Shown in pieces: positions 24,727-32,731 of a stretch of 64,000 nt of DNA. A model generated the notes under the pieces. The model was not told the DNA's origin and made no database searches. It saw only the letters and a list, made by a program, of their open reading frames with translations. The DNA comes from Bacillota bacterium (lineage in GTDB: Bacteria > Bacillota > Clostridia > Acetivibrionales > DSM-1351). Each line of letters begins with the position of its first letter. The first letter of the stretch is position 1. The position numbers and the translations under genes are program-made. The DNA lies in NCBI GenBank assembly GCA_023415305.1, contig JAEZKZ010000110.1, positions 79,504 to 143,503 on the forward strand, written 5' to 3'.

Positions 24727-26208
24727 GTGAGTACAGTAAATTTAAAAAGTCCTGAAGTACAAATACGTGAAGTGAGATTGGGTTCAATAACCGGCTTTGA
24801 AGGTACAGCAGGTGAGCTGGTAAAGTGCGCAAGATCAGGGAGGCTTCAGGAAAGTACAAGAAGTTTCAGTCAATGTATGGGCTGTAGCTCAGGGAATGCA
24901 TTCTGTCAACTATCCATGATAAAGGATGCTGCTATTATCAATCATGCACCGGTAGGCTGCTCGGGAGATTTCTTCGGTTTTAATTTTGTATATAGGGTTG
25001 GACAGATGGAAAGAAACCTGCCACCAGCAATAGGTAGATATTTTAACACTAACATAGAGGAAAAGGACACTATTTTTGGTGCTACCACTAAGCTAAGGGA
25101 AACTATTAAAGAAGTTTATGAAAGAGTAAAGCCTAACGCCATATTTATAACAACCTCTTGTGCTTCTGCAATAATAGGAGATGACGTTGAATTTGTTGCA
25201 AACGATATGACGGAGGAATTGGGTATCCCGGTAGTTGGCTGCTATTGTGAGGGCTTCAAATCAAAAATCTGGACCACTGGATTTGATTCGGCATATCACT
25301 CAATAGTGAGAAAAATTGTAAAGCTGCCAAGAAAGAAGTCAAACAAGGTTAACATTATTAATTTCTGGGGCTCACACATTTTTGACCAGCTATTGGAGCC
25401 ATTAGGCTATGAAGCAAATTATGTTGTTCCATTTTCTACCGTTGCTGATCTTGAGTATATTTCTGAAGCAGCAGCGACAATACAAATATGTCCTACCTTG
25501 GGAACTTATATAGGAGCAGCGTTGGAACAGGTCTATGGAGTTCCTGAAATAAAGGCTCCGCCGGCTTATGGAATCCCCGGAACGGATGCATGGCTAAGAG
25601 AATTGGGAAAGGTTCTGGATAGGGAAGCTGAAATTGAAGAGTATATCCATAAAGAGCACACAAGAGTTTTGCCGCTTTTGGAAGAATACCGGAAGCAGCT
25701 TCAGGGAAAAACTGCATATCTTACAGCAGGAGCTGCTCATGGTCATGCTTTGATAGCCCTTCTGAGAGAACTTGGACTTCAGGTTCAGGGTGCTGCAATT
25801 TTCCATCATGATCCTATATATGACAATGGCGATCCAACCTCGGATGCATTGGCTCATGATGTAAATACCTACGGAGACGTTCATAACTATAATGTCTGCA
25901 ATAAACAAGCTTATGAACTTGTTAACATACTGAACAGAGTACGTCCTGACATCATGATAGCAAGACATGGAGGAATGACTCTATGGGGAGCAAAGCTTGG
26001 AGTACCGACTCTTTTAATTGGTGACGAACAGTTTGGGTTCGGATATCAGGGAGTTTTGAACTATGCTGAAAGAATTCTTGAAACCCTTGATAACAAAGAA
26101 TTTGTTACCAATCTTGCAAAACACAGCTCAATGCCATACACAAAATGGTGGTTGGAGCAGAATCCATTTTCTTTCCTTGGAGGTAATGTCGATGTTGAAA
26201 TTTATTGA
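24727..26208 (+). CDS. Nitrogenase-like component 1 alpha subunit (NifD-like; methylthio-alkane reductase MarD candidate)
   Basis: A 493-residue protein starting at GTG after AGGAGG. P-cluster-type cysteines are NAFC (Cys60), PVGC (Cys78) and TTSC in TTSCASAIIGDD (Cys145), with two extra cysteines at 50 and 53. The cofactor cysteine is seen in IQICPTLGTY (Cys255). In the segment matching the FeMo-co histidine region (VPTLLIGDEQFGFGYQG), no histidine stands at the ligand position. This pattern fits group IV/uncategorised nitrogenase-like enzymes such as methylthio-alkane reductase, not N2-fixing NifD. There is no nifEN nearby. Downstream methionine and cysteine genes support C-S bond cleavage. 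Its end overlaps nifK-like by 17 bases. Confidence 0.85.
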   Translation: MSTVNLKSPEVQIREVRLGSITGFEGTAGELVKCARSGRLQESTRSFSQCMGCSSGNAFCQLSMIKDAAIINHAPVGCSGDFFGFNFVYRVGQMERNLPPAIGRYFNTNIEEKDTIFGATTKLRETIKEVYERVKPNAIFITTSCASAIIGDDVEFVANDMTEELGIPVVGCYCEGFKSKIWTTGFDSAYHSIVRKIVKLPRKKSNKVNIINFWGSHIFDQLLEPLGYEANYVVPFSTVADLEYISEAAATIQICPTLGTYIGAALEQVYGVPEIKAPPAYGIPGTDAWLRELGKVLDREAEIEEYIHKEHTRVLPLLEEYRKQLQGKTAYLTAGAAHGHALIALLRELGLQVQGAAIFHHDPIYDNGDPTSDALAHDVNTYGDVHNYNVCNKQAYELVNILNRVRPDIMIARHGGMTLWGAKLGVPTLLIGDEQFGFGYQGVLNYAERILETLDNKEFVTNLAKHSSMPYTKWWLEQNPFSFLGGNVDVEIY

Positions 26209-27508
26209 GCAGCCCAGATATTCCTGTGCCATAGGAGCGCAGCAAACTGTAGTAGCCATTAAGAGAGGCGTACCGATTTTGCATGCCGGCCCGGGCTGCA
26301 GTTCAAAGGTTAGCGGACTTATTGGTCAGGGAGAAGGCTATGCTGGAGGAAATACAATTCCCTGTACAAACACCAGTGAGGCTGAAGTTGTCTATGGTGG
26401 TGAGGGCAGGCTAAGAAACGTTGTTGACGGTGCTTTTAAGGTAATAGATGCCGATTTGTATGTGGTTCTTACAGGATGTACCTCTGATATTGTGGGAGAT
26501 GATGTTGGCAGAGTAACAAGTGAATATCAGGCACTGGGAAAACCTATTGTTTTTGCAGAAACAGGCGGTTTCAAAAGCAATAATTATGTGAGCCATGAAT
26601 CGGTTGTCAACGCAATTATTGATCAATTTGTGGATGTGCACAACACAGGCGGAAACATTCAGAAAGGCCTTGTCAATGTATTTGCAACAGTACCTTATCA
26701 GGACCCTTACTGGAACGGAAATCTTGAAGAACTCAAACGTATTCTTCAGGGTATCGGACTTAAGGTTAATATTCTATTCGGAGATGAATCGGGAGGCGTT
26801 GACGAATGGAAAACCATTCCCGACGCTGAGTTTAATATTTTAATTAACACCTGGACCGGGCTTGGAATTGTAAAGCATCTTGAAGAAAAATATGGGACAC
26901 CCTATTTACAATTCCCATACATACCCATAGGAGGAATAGAGACAACCAAATTCCTGAGGCAGGTAGCGGAATTTGGTGAGCTGGATAAGAAAATCGTTGA
27001 TGCCTTTATTAGCAAGGAAGAAGAAAAATACTATTCCTTTATTGAGAGAACAGCGGACTTTATGCTTGAATTCAGATACGGAATTCCAAGAAGATTCTAT
27101 ACAATTCTGGACGCAGCTTATTCCATAGGCTTTTCCAAGTTTTTATTAAATGAATTGGGGATTATTCCGGCAAAACAATATGTGGTTGACGATACTCCAG
27201 AGGAATTCCGGGAAAGCATTAAAGAGCAGTTTTCAAAGATATCTGATTTAAGATCTGCAGAAGTAGCTTTCTCTATCGACGGAGGCGCTATACAACAAGA
27301 AATTCGGAAAGAACCTCAGAAAAACAGGGCGATAATACTGGGCAGCGGCTGGGAAAGAGATCTTGCCAGTGATATTAAGGCAGATCTGCTGATTATAAGC
27401 GCACCGGTAACCTACAGGTTGGTGCTTAATTGTGGATATGCCGGCTACAATGGCGGTTTGAGAGCAATAGAAGACATATATGACAGAGTACTGGATACGT
27501 ACAGATAA
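26192..27508 (+). CDS. Nitrogenase-like component 1 beta subunit (NifK-like; methylthio-alkane reductase MarK candidate)
   Basis: A 438-residue partner of the D protein. Cysteines at QPRYSC (Cys12), GPGC (Cys36) and LTGC in LTGCTSDIVGDD (Cys96) match P-cluster positions. The start at 26192 is eight bases after GGAGG; ATG 26186 is too close. The long frame from 26063 reads through the end of the D gene. The N-terminus is short compared with Azotobacter NifK. It is followed by a hairpin and the methionine transporter. It is clearly related to K2 at 10036 but belongs to a different pair. Confidence 0.87.
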   Translation: MLKFIEQPRYSCAIGAQQTVVAIKRGVPILHAGPGCSSKVSGLIGQGEGYAGGNTIPCTNTSEAEVVYGGEGRLRNVVDGAFKVIDADLYVVLTGCTSDIVGDDVGRVTSEYQALGKPIVFAETGGFKSNNYVSHESVVNAIIDQFVDVHNTGGNIQKGLVNVFATVPYQDPYWNGNLEELKRILQGIGLKVNILFGDESGGVDEWKTIPDAEFNILINTWTGLGIVKHLEEKYGTPYLQFPYIPIGGIETTKFLRQVAEFGELDKKIVDAFISKEEEKYYSFIERTADFMLEFRYGIPRRFYTILDAAYSIGFSKFLLNELGIIPAKQYVVDDTPEEFRESIKEQFSKISDLRSAEVAFSIDGGAIQQEIRKEPQKNRAIILGSGWERDLASDIKADLLIISAPVTYRLVLNCGYAGYNGGLRAIEDIYDRVLDTYR

Positions 27509-27535
27509 TGCATTCAAGCTGCTTATGTTCGAATA

Positions 27536-27551
27536 TTACTGCTTGCAGTAA
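27536..27551 (+). repeat. Hairpin before metN
   Basis: TTACTG-CTTG-CAGTAA stem-loop 15 bases ahead of the GGAGG of metN. It may mark an mRNA processing or stability point between nifK-like and metN. Confidence 0.45.
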
Positions 27552-27575
27552 TAAAGGTGTGATTTGGAGGTTACC

Positions 27576-28367
27576 ATGGGAGACAGTTTTATTATTATAA
27601 AAGATTTGTATAAGACCTTTAGAAATTCTGATGGAGATGTTGAGGTGTTAAAGGGTATAAATCTTGAACTTGACAAGGGCGATATTTTTGGAATAGTTGG
27701 GTTCAGCGGTGCGGGAAAATCAACATTAATCAGATGCTTGAATCGGCTCGAAGCACCTGACAGCGGCAGGATAAGAATTGGAGAACATGAAATTACAGAG
27801 CTTTCTAAAAAGGAATTGAATCTTCATCGTCAAAAAATTGGTATGATTTTTCAGCATTTCAATCTTTTTGACTCCAGAACTGTTTTCGGCAATGTAGCTT
27901 ATCCCCTTGAAATTGCAGGTTATGACAAAAAGTATATCAAAAGTCGGGTTGATGAAATTCTTGAACTGGTTGAACTCAGTGACAAACGGAACTGTCACAT
28001 TGGGCAATTAAGCGGAGGACAAAAGCAGAGGGTTGGAATAGCAAGAGCCCTTGCAAATAACCCTGATGTATTGCTAAGCGATGAAGCAACCTCGGCACTG
28101 GACCCACAAACAACTCTATCAGTACTTGATCTTCTCAAGGATATAAACAGGAAACTGGGTTTGACCATAATACTAATAACTCACGAGCTTGAGGTAATAA
28201 AATACTCCTGTAACAACATGGCTGTACTTGAGAGTGGTGTTATAGTTGAAAAAGGGCCTGTCAGAGAGGTATTCAGAAATCCGAAAAGCGATACTGCACA
28301 ATTATTTGTAAAAATAAATGAGGAATTTGCGGCCAATCAATGGGTTAAGGAGGGTGAATTCATATGA
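27576..28367 (+). CDS. metN: MetN-type methionine ABC transporter ATPase, lacking the C-terminal regulatory domain
   Basis: A 263-residue ABC ATPase: Walker A GFSGAGKST, signature LSGGQKQR, Walker B VLLSDEATSALD. DEATSALDP is typical of MetN. Ordinary MetN is about 340 residues, with a C-terminal NIL/ACT domain that binds methionine and shuts transport; here the protein stops after the ABC domain. It may therefore lack trans-inhibition or carry another substrate. The start at 27576 follows GGAGG. metI overlaps its stop (ATGA). Confidence 0.88.
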   Translation: MGDSFIIIKDLYKTFRNSDGDVEVLKGINLELDKGDIFGIVGFSGAGKSTLIRCLNRLEAPDSGRIRIGEHEITELSKKELNLHRQKIGMIFQHFNLFDSRTVFGNVAYPLEIAGYDKKYIKSRVDEILELVELSDKRNCHIGQLSGGQKQRVGIARALANNPDVLLSDEATSALDPQTTLSVLDLLKDINRKLGLTIILITHELEVIKYSCNNMAVLESGVIVEKGPVREVFRNPKSDTAQLFVKINEEFAANQWVKEGEFI

Positions 28368-29074
28368 ATTTAACAAACAGCAGCTTAATTGAAGTTTTGA
28401 AGAGTGCTTTCGGAAAAGATGTCTGGGCAATAGTTGCTCCTGCAATAAAGGACACTCTTTATATGACAATTCTGACTACCATTTTAACCCTGCTGCTGGG
28501 AGTCATTCTGGGAATAGTTCTTGTTGTAACGGATAAACAGGGTATACACCCTCTTCCGGTGTTTAACAGGATACTTGGTGCCATTGTTAATGTATTAAGA
28601 TCTCTGCCCTCAATGATACTTATTATTCTTACACTTCCTCTCTCAAGACTTTTTATTGGAAGAGCCTATGGTCCTGAGGCATGTATTCTGGCATTAGTGG
28701 CAAGTTGTGTTCCAATGTTCGGCAGACTTGTCGAAAGCAGTATTCTGGAGGTTGCCAAAGGGAAGATTGAGGCCGCAAAAGCTATGGGCACCCCCAATCG
28801 TTATATAATAACCAAGGTGCTGATACCTGAAGCCCTGCCTTCACTTGTTAGAGCTTTCACTATAGCGGTAATCGCAATAATTGCCACAACAGCCCTTGCA
28901 GGCTCCTTCGGAGCTGGTGGCCTGGGAGATGTGGCAGTAAGGTTCGGGTATTCCAGATTCAAGACAGACATACTTATTGCTGCGGTGCTGGTACTGATAA
29001 TACTGGTTCAGTTGGTTCAGTTTCTAGGTGAGTCAATATCAAAGTACATTATTAAAAAAAGATTTTTAATGTAA
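28364..29074 (+). CDS. metI: MetI-type methionine ABC transporter permease
   Basis: A 236-residue inner-membrane protein with five or so spans and the MetI EAA loop (AKAMGTPNRYIITKVLIPEALPSLVRAF). RSLPSMILIILTLPLSR is a MetI signature. It begins within the last bases of metN, so the pair is translationally coupled. Works with MetN and the MetQ lipoprotein that follows. Confidence 0.92.
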   Translation: MNLTNSSLIEVLKSAFGKDVWAIVAPAIKDTLYMTILTTILTLLLGVILGIVLVVTDKQGIHPLPVFNRILGAIVNVLRSLPSMILIILTLPLSRLFIGRAYGPEACILALVASCVPMFGRLVESSILEVAKGKIEAAKAMGTPNRYIITKVLIPEALPSLVRAFTIAVIAIIATTALAGSFGAGGLGDVAVRFGYSRFKTDILIAAVLVLIILVQLVQFLGESISKYIIKKRFLM

Positions 29075-29160
29075 GTAATACATAATGTGAGCTTATTTTA
29101 AAATGTTCAGTTACGTTTAAAAACGCTAAATACAAAAATTTTGAAAGGATGAATTTATTT

Positions 29161-30015
29161 ATGAAAAGAAGAATTCTAACACTAACAGGAGTTATATTAT
29201 CAGTTGTGCTTTTAGCTGCGGGCTGCGGAAAAGCCGCTGATACGTCAAGCGGAAGTACAGCAGCAGCGCAGACTTTCTCAAAAGATAAACCTGTGACATT
29301 AAAGGTTCTGGCAGACCAGGTTCCACATGCGGAACTTTTAGATTTTGTTAAGCCTAAATTGGCTGAACAGGGAATAAATATTGAAATAACAATAGCACAG
29401 GGTTCTCTTGGTGAACGTGGTAATGAGGTAGTAGACAACGGAGAATTCGATGTAAACTTCTTCCAGCACCAACCTTACCTTGATTCAGTGAAAAAAGAGA
29501 AGGGTTATGACCTTGCAAATGCAGGGAATATTCATGTTGAACCAATTGGCTTTTACTCAGTCAAGTACAAAACAAAGGAAGAGATTCCTGACGGTGCTGT
29601 AATAGGTATTCCAAACGACGTAACAAATGAATACAGAGCACTAAAAATTCTCGAAGCAAACGGTTTTATAAAATTAAAGAGCGATTTGCCCGAACATTCA
29701 GCTACGGTAAAAGATATTGCTGAATATACTAAAAAAATTGAAATCAAGGAAATTGATTCGGCTCAATTAATAAGGCTGAAGGGAGACTTTGACGGATACA
29801 TAACAAACACCAACAAGATACTTGAAGCCGGAATAGATGCAAATTCTGCATTGTTCAGAGAAGGCAAGGATTCACCCTATGCAAATATTCTAACAACAAA
29901 GACCAGCAGAGCTAATGATCCTGCCATAGTAGCATTAAAGAATGCCTTGACCACCGAGGATGTACGAAAATTTATTGAAGAGAAATACAAAGGTGCTGTA
30001 ATTCCTGCTTTCTAG
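29161..30015 (+). CDS. metQ: MetQ/NlpA-type substrate-binding lipoprotein
   Basis: A 284-residue lipoprotein: the signal ends LLAAGCGK with the lipobox cysteine. The mature part has VKVLADQVPHAEL-like and FFQHQPYLD segments diagnostic of the NlpA/MetQ family. It would capture methionine or a related thioether outside the cell. ATG 29161 is preferred over 29149 because the GAAAGG site is about twelve bases before it and directly abuts 29149. In this context a volatile or methylated sulfur product or substrate of the reductase is a plausible ligand, but that is inference. Confidence 0.9.
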   Translation: MKRRILTLTGVILSVVLLAAGCGKAADTSSGSTAAAQTFSKDKPVTLKVLADQVPHAELLDFVKPKLAEQGINIEITIAQGSLGERGNEVVDNGEFDVNFFQHQPYLDSVKKEKGYDLANAGNIHVEPIGFYSVKYKTKEEIPDGAVIGIPNDVTNEYRALKILEANGFIKLKSDLPEHSATVKDIAEYTKKIEIKEIDSAQLIRLKGDFDGYITNTNKILEAGIDANSALFREGKDSPYANILTTKTSRANDPAIVALKNALTTEDVRKFIEEKYKGAVIPAF

Positions 30016-30020
30016 TGTCA

Positions 30021-30048
30021 AAGCCGCAAGCGGCTTATGGAGGTTAAT
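30021..30048 (+). repeat. Hairpin-SD module, single unit
   Basis: AAGCCG-CAAG-CGGCTT (30021-30036) followed by ATGGAGGTTAAT, directly after the metQ stop codon. One copy of the AAAGCC..GGCTT unit. Confidence 0.65.
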
Positions 30049-30387
30049 ATGGGTCAAAAGATTGCCATAGCAAGCAGTGATGGTGTAAATATCGATCTTC
30101 ACTTTGCAAGAGCATCGGGTTTTTACATATATGAGATCAAGGATGAGAGCTTTGAACATATTGAGTATAGGGTAAATGATGCTGCTGCTAATAAACATGA
30201 TGAAAATGAATTCGAAAGAACGCTGAAAAGCCTTTCGGATTGTAAAGCAATAATAGTAAGTCAGGTTGGAATAAGTGCACTGGCCTTTATTCAATCCAGA
30301 GGCTTCAGGGTTTTTGAAGCACCCTACAGGATTGACAGTGTTCTTGAGAGGTTTATTGAAAAAGATATTCTGAACAGAGATTTGTAA
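30049..30387 (+). CDS. Second NifX/NafY-like protein
   Basis: A 112-residue member of the same family as 23425 (QKIAIASSDGVNIDLHFARASGFYIYEI; HFAR replaces HFGR). The second half has CKAIIVSQVGISALAFIQSRGFRVFEAP. It is oddly placed between metQ and the cystathionine lyase gene, away from nifB. Such a protein could carry a cofactor precursor for the second D/K pair, or bind another iron-sulfur species. The start follows GGAGGTTAAT. Confidence 0.85.
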   Translation: MGQKIAIASSDGVNIDLHFARASGFYIYEIKDESFEHIEYRVNDAAANKHDENEFERTLKSLSDCKAIIVSQVGISALAFIQSRGFRVFEAPYRIDSVLERFIEKDILNRDL

Positions 30388-30394
30388 TGCTGTA

Positions 30395-30440
30395 AAATTT
30401 TATTACATTTTGTGGCCGCTATGTGGCTTGGGAGGTTAAT
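30395..30440 (+). repeat. Hairpin-SD module, single unit
   Basis: ATTTTATTACATTTTGTGGCC, then a GCCGCTATGTGGC stem, then TTGGGAGGTTAAT before the ATG at 30441. Same family as 16950 and 51862. Confidence 0.6.
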
Positions 30441-31625
30441 ATGGAAAGTGAAATGTTAACAGAATCAGACATGCAAAGCATTTTTAATACTTTGTTAATA
30501 CACGGAGGAATTGACGGGGACGAAAGAACAGGTGCAGTAAGCATACCTATTTATCTGACTTCTACCTACAGGCAGATAGAACTGGGGCAACATAGAGGAT
30601 ACGAGTATTCAAGAACAGGTAATCCGACAAGGGAAGCACTTGAAACCCTGATCAAGGAGCTGGAGGCAGGGGAAGCCGGTTTTGCCTTTTCCTCGGGAAT
30701 GGCAGCGATTACAGCTGTACTGCTCTTACTAAAAAGCGGTGATAAGGTCATCATTTCGAGTAATGTATATGGAGGAACCTTCAGAGTACTGGATAAGGTT
30801 TTCAAGAATTTCGGTCTGCAATATGAAATAGTAGATACCTCTGATCTTGAAGCAGTTGAAAAAGAAGTAAAGACCGGAATTGCAGCAGTAATTATTGAAA
30901 GCCCGGCAAATCCACTGCTTACTATTACTGATATTAAAGGAGTATCAGAAATAGCGAAGAAAGCCGGAGCGCTTACAATTGTAGATAATACTTTTATGAC
31001 TCCATATCTGCAAAGACCTTTGGAGCTTGGAGCAGATATTGTAATCCACAGTGCTACCAAATACCTGGGTGGACACAGTGATGTTATTGCAGGGCTGGTG
31101 GTAGTTAAGGATAGCGAGCTTGCATCCAGACTAAAGTTTCTCCAAAATGCTACAGGAGGAGTTTTACCACCTTTTGATTCCTGGCTTCTGCAAAGAGGAA
31201 TAAAAACCTTAGCGGTAAGATTGGATAGGCATATTGAGAATGCAAGGTATGTTGTCGATTTTCTTAAGGACCATGAAGGTGTAACTAAAATATATTATCC
31301 CGGGTTGGAGAATTCAGAGGGTTATGAAATACATAAAAAGCAGTCTTACGGGCCGGGAGCAATGATTTCCTTTGTGCTTTCGGAAGATTATGATATTAAA
31401 TTGTTTTTCAAAAATGTTAAACTTATTACCCTTGGTGAAAGTCTTGGGGGAGTAGAGTCTCTTGTAAGCCATCCGGCAAGTATGACTCATGCCTCAATTC
31501 CATATGAAATCAGGCAAAGAGTGGGAATCGTTGACAATTTAATACGTTTATCAGTCGGTATTGAAGATAGGGAAGCAATAATAAATGACCTCAGAAATGC
31601 TTTTGATAAAGCGAAACAGAAGTAG
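30441..31625 (+). CDS. Cystathionine gamma-lyase / methionine gamma-lyase family PLP enzyme (MccB-like)
   Basis: A 394-residue Cys/Met metabolism PLP enzyme. The Schiff-base lysine is in SATKYLGGHSDVIAG, the cofactor-site YSRTGNPTR and SGMAAI are present, and the C-terminal SLGGVESLVSHPASMTHA is typical of CGL/MGL/CGS. Directly followed by an MccA-like gene, as in the mccAB reverse transsulfuration pair. It probably cleaves cystathionine to cysteine, but gamma-lyase on methionine or gamma-synthase activity cannot be excluded. The start at 30441 follows GGAGGTTAAT. Confidence 0.87.
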   Translation: MESEMLTESDMQSIFNTLLIHGGIDGDERTGAVSIPIYLTSTYRQIELGQHRGYEYSRTGNPTREALETLIKELEAGEAGFAFSSGMAAITAVLLLLKSGDKVIISSNVYGGTFRVLDKVFKNFGLQYEIVDTSDLEAVEKEVKTGIAAVIIESPANPLLTITDIKGVSEIAKKAGALTIVDNTFMTPYLQRPLELGADIVIHSATKYLGGHSDVIAGLVVVKDSELASRLKFLQNATGGVLPPFDSWLLQRGIKTLAVRLDRHIENARYVVDFLKDHEGVTKIYYPGLENSEGYEIHKKQSYGPGAMISFVLSEDYDIKLFFKNVKLITLGESLGGVESLVSHPASMTHASIPYEIRQRVGIVDNLIRLSVGIEDREAIINDLRNAFDKAKQK

Positions 31626-31674
31626 GAAATTTTCGCAATAATTATCAACTTGTTTGGTATGAAGGGAGCTCAAT

Positions 31675-32583
31675 ATGAAGTATTGCGATGATATCCGTGA
31701 ACTTATCGGAAATACACCTATTTTAAAGTTAAATAATATCGGTATAAAAGCATCGGTAAAGCTTTTTGCAAAGCTTGAATTATTTAATCCGGGAGGCAGT
31801 GTAAAAGACAGAATGGGTACAGCCTTAATTGCAGATGCCGAAAGGAGGGGCATACTTAAAAAGGGCGCTACTATCCTTGAAGCAACTGCCGGTAATGCAG
31901 GAATTGGAATTGCTTTAGCTGCACTTAATAAGGGTTATAGAGTCATATTTGCAGTTCCAGAAAAGTTTTCTTATGAAAAGCAGGCTATAATGCGAGCACT
32001 TGGAGCTGAAATAATTCAAACACCTCTGGAGAAGGGAATGGGCGGAGCTTTTGAAAAAGTTGAGGAGTTGCTCGCTACAATTGAAAATTCCGTATGCTTA
32101 AGTCAATTTACTAATCTGGCAAATCCAGAAATCCATTATACAACAACAGGTCCTGAGATATACAGGGACTTGGATGGAAAAATAGATTATGTGGTGGCAG
32201 GAGCAGGCAGCGGAGGAACAATATCAGGTGTCCTGAAATACATAAAGGAGCAAAAGGAGAATGTTAAGGGTATCCTTGCAGATCCGGTAGGATCAACTAT
32301 GGGAGGAGGCCTTCCGGGCTGCTACAGCATAGAAGGGATTGGAAATACTTTCATGCCCGAAACCATGGACAATTCACTTATTGATGAGGTAATAAAGGTT
32401 AATGATTCACAAGCCCTTCAGGAGGTTAAGCTGGTAGCACAAAAAGAAGGACTACTGACAGGAACCTCATCAGGAGCAGCTTTATACGCTGCTAGAGTCA
32501 TCTCCGAAAGGGTTGAGAATGCAAATATAGTGGTTATTTTCCCGGATAGAGGGGACCGGTATATTAGCAAAGACATATTTTAA
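31675..32583 (+). CDS. MccA-like cystathionine beta-synthase / cysteine synthase homologue
   Basis: A 302-residue fold-type II PLP enzyme with PLP lysine in NPGGSVKDRMG (Lys44). The substrate loop reads TAGNAG (71-76) instead of the TSGNTG of classical CysK. A Ser to Ala change at this place is typical of MccA/CBS-type proteins; the second Thr to Ala change is unusual. With the MccB-like neighbour it would convert homocysteine plus activated serine to cystathionine and then cysteine. GGGAG precedes the start. Confidence 0.82.
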   Translation: MKYCDDIRELIGNTPILKLNNIGIKASVKLFAKLELFNPGGSVKDRMGTALIADAERRGILKKGATILEATAGNAGIGIALAALNKGYRVIFAVPEKFSYEKQAIMRALGAEIIQTPLEKGMGGAFEKVEELLATIENSVCLSQFTNLANPEIHYTTTGPEIYRDLDGKIDYVVAGAGSGGTISGVLKYIKEQKENVKGILADPVGSTMGGGLPGCYSIEGIGNTFMPETMDNSLIDEVIKVNDSQALQEVKLVAQKEGLLTGTSSGAALYAARVISERVENANIVVIFPDRGDRYISKDIF

Positions 32584-32630
32584 CAGAATATAGAGAGAAT
32601 TAGTTAAATAGGGATTTATCAAATTTAATA

Positions 32631-32702
32631 GCAATAACGATTTATACAACAGCGTGTTGACTGGAAAACCAGAGACTGTATTTATTGCAGTCTCTTTTTT
32701 TT
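32631..32702 (+). promoter_or_regulatory. Conditional terminator leader, copy 4 (metY)
   Basis: The small hairpin GACTGG-AAAA-CCAGAG (32659-32674) abuts a terminator, AGAGACTG (32671-32678) with CAGTCTCT (32688-32695), and a run of eight T. The upstream GCAATAA (32631-32637) is complementary to TTATTGC (32682-32688) in the terminator loop and 3' arm, the same layout as in the glutamine synthetase leader. Confidence 0.72.
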
Positions 32703-32731
32703 AACTAAATTTAATTGAGAGAGGTGTAATT

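Noticed and set aside
26063..26191. Longer NifK-like protein starting at 26063
   Set aside because: The extra residues are a shadow of the D gene in another frame. GGAGG sets the start at 26192.
22468..27508. Classical N2-fixing nitrogenase cluster
   Set aside because: No nifE, nifN, nifV or molybdenum transport genes are nearby, and the D protein lacks the cofactor histidine by eye. The context is sulfur metabolism.
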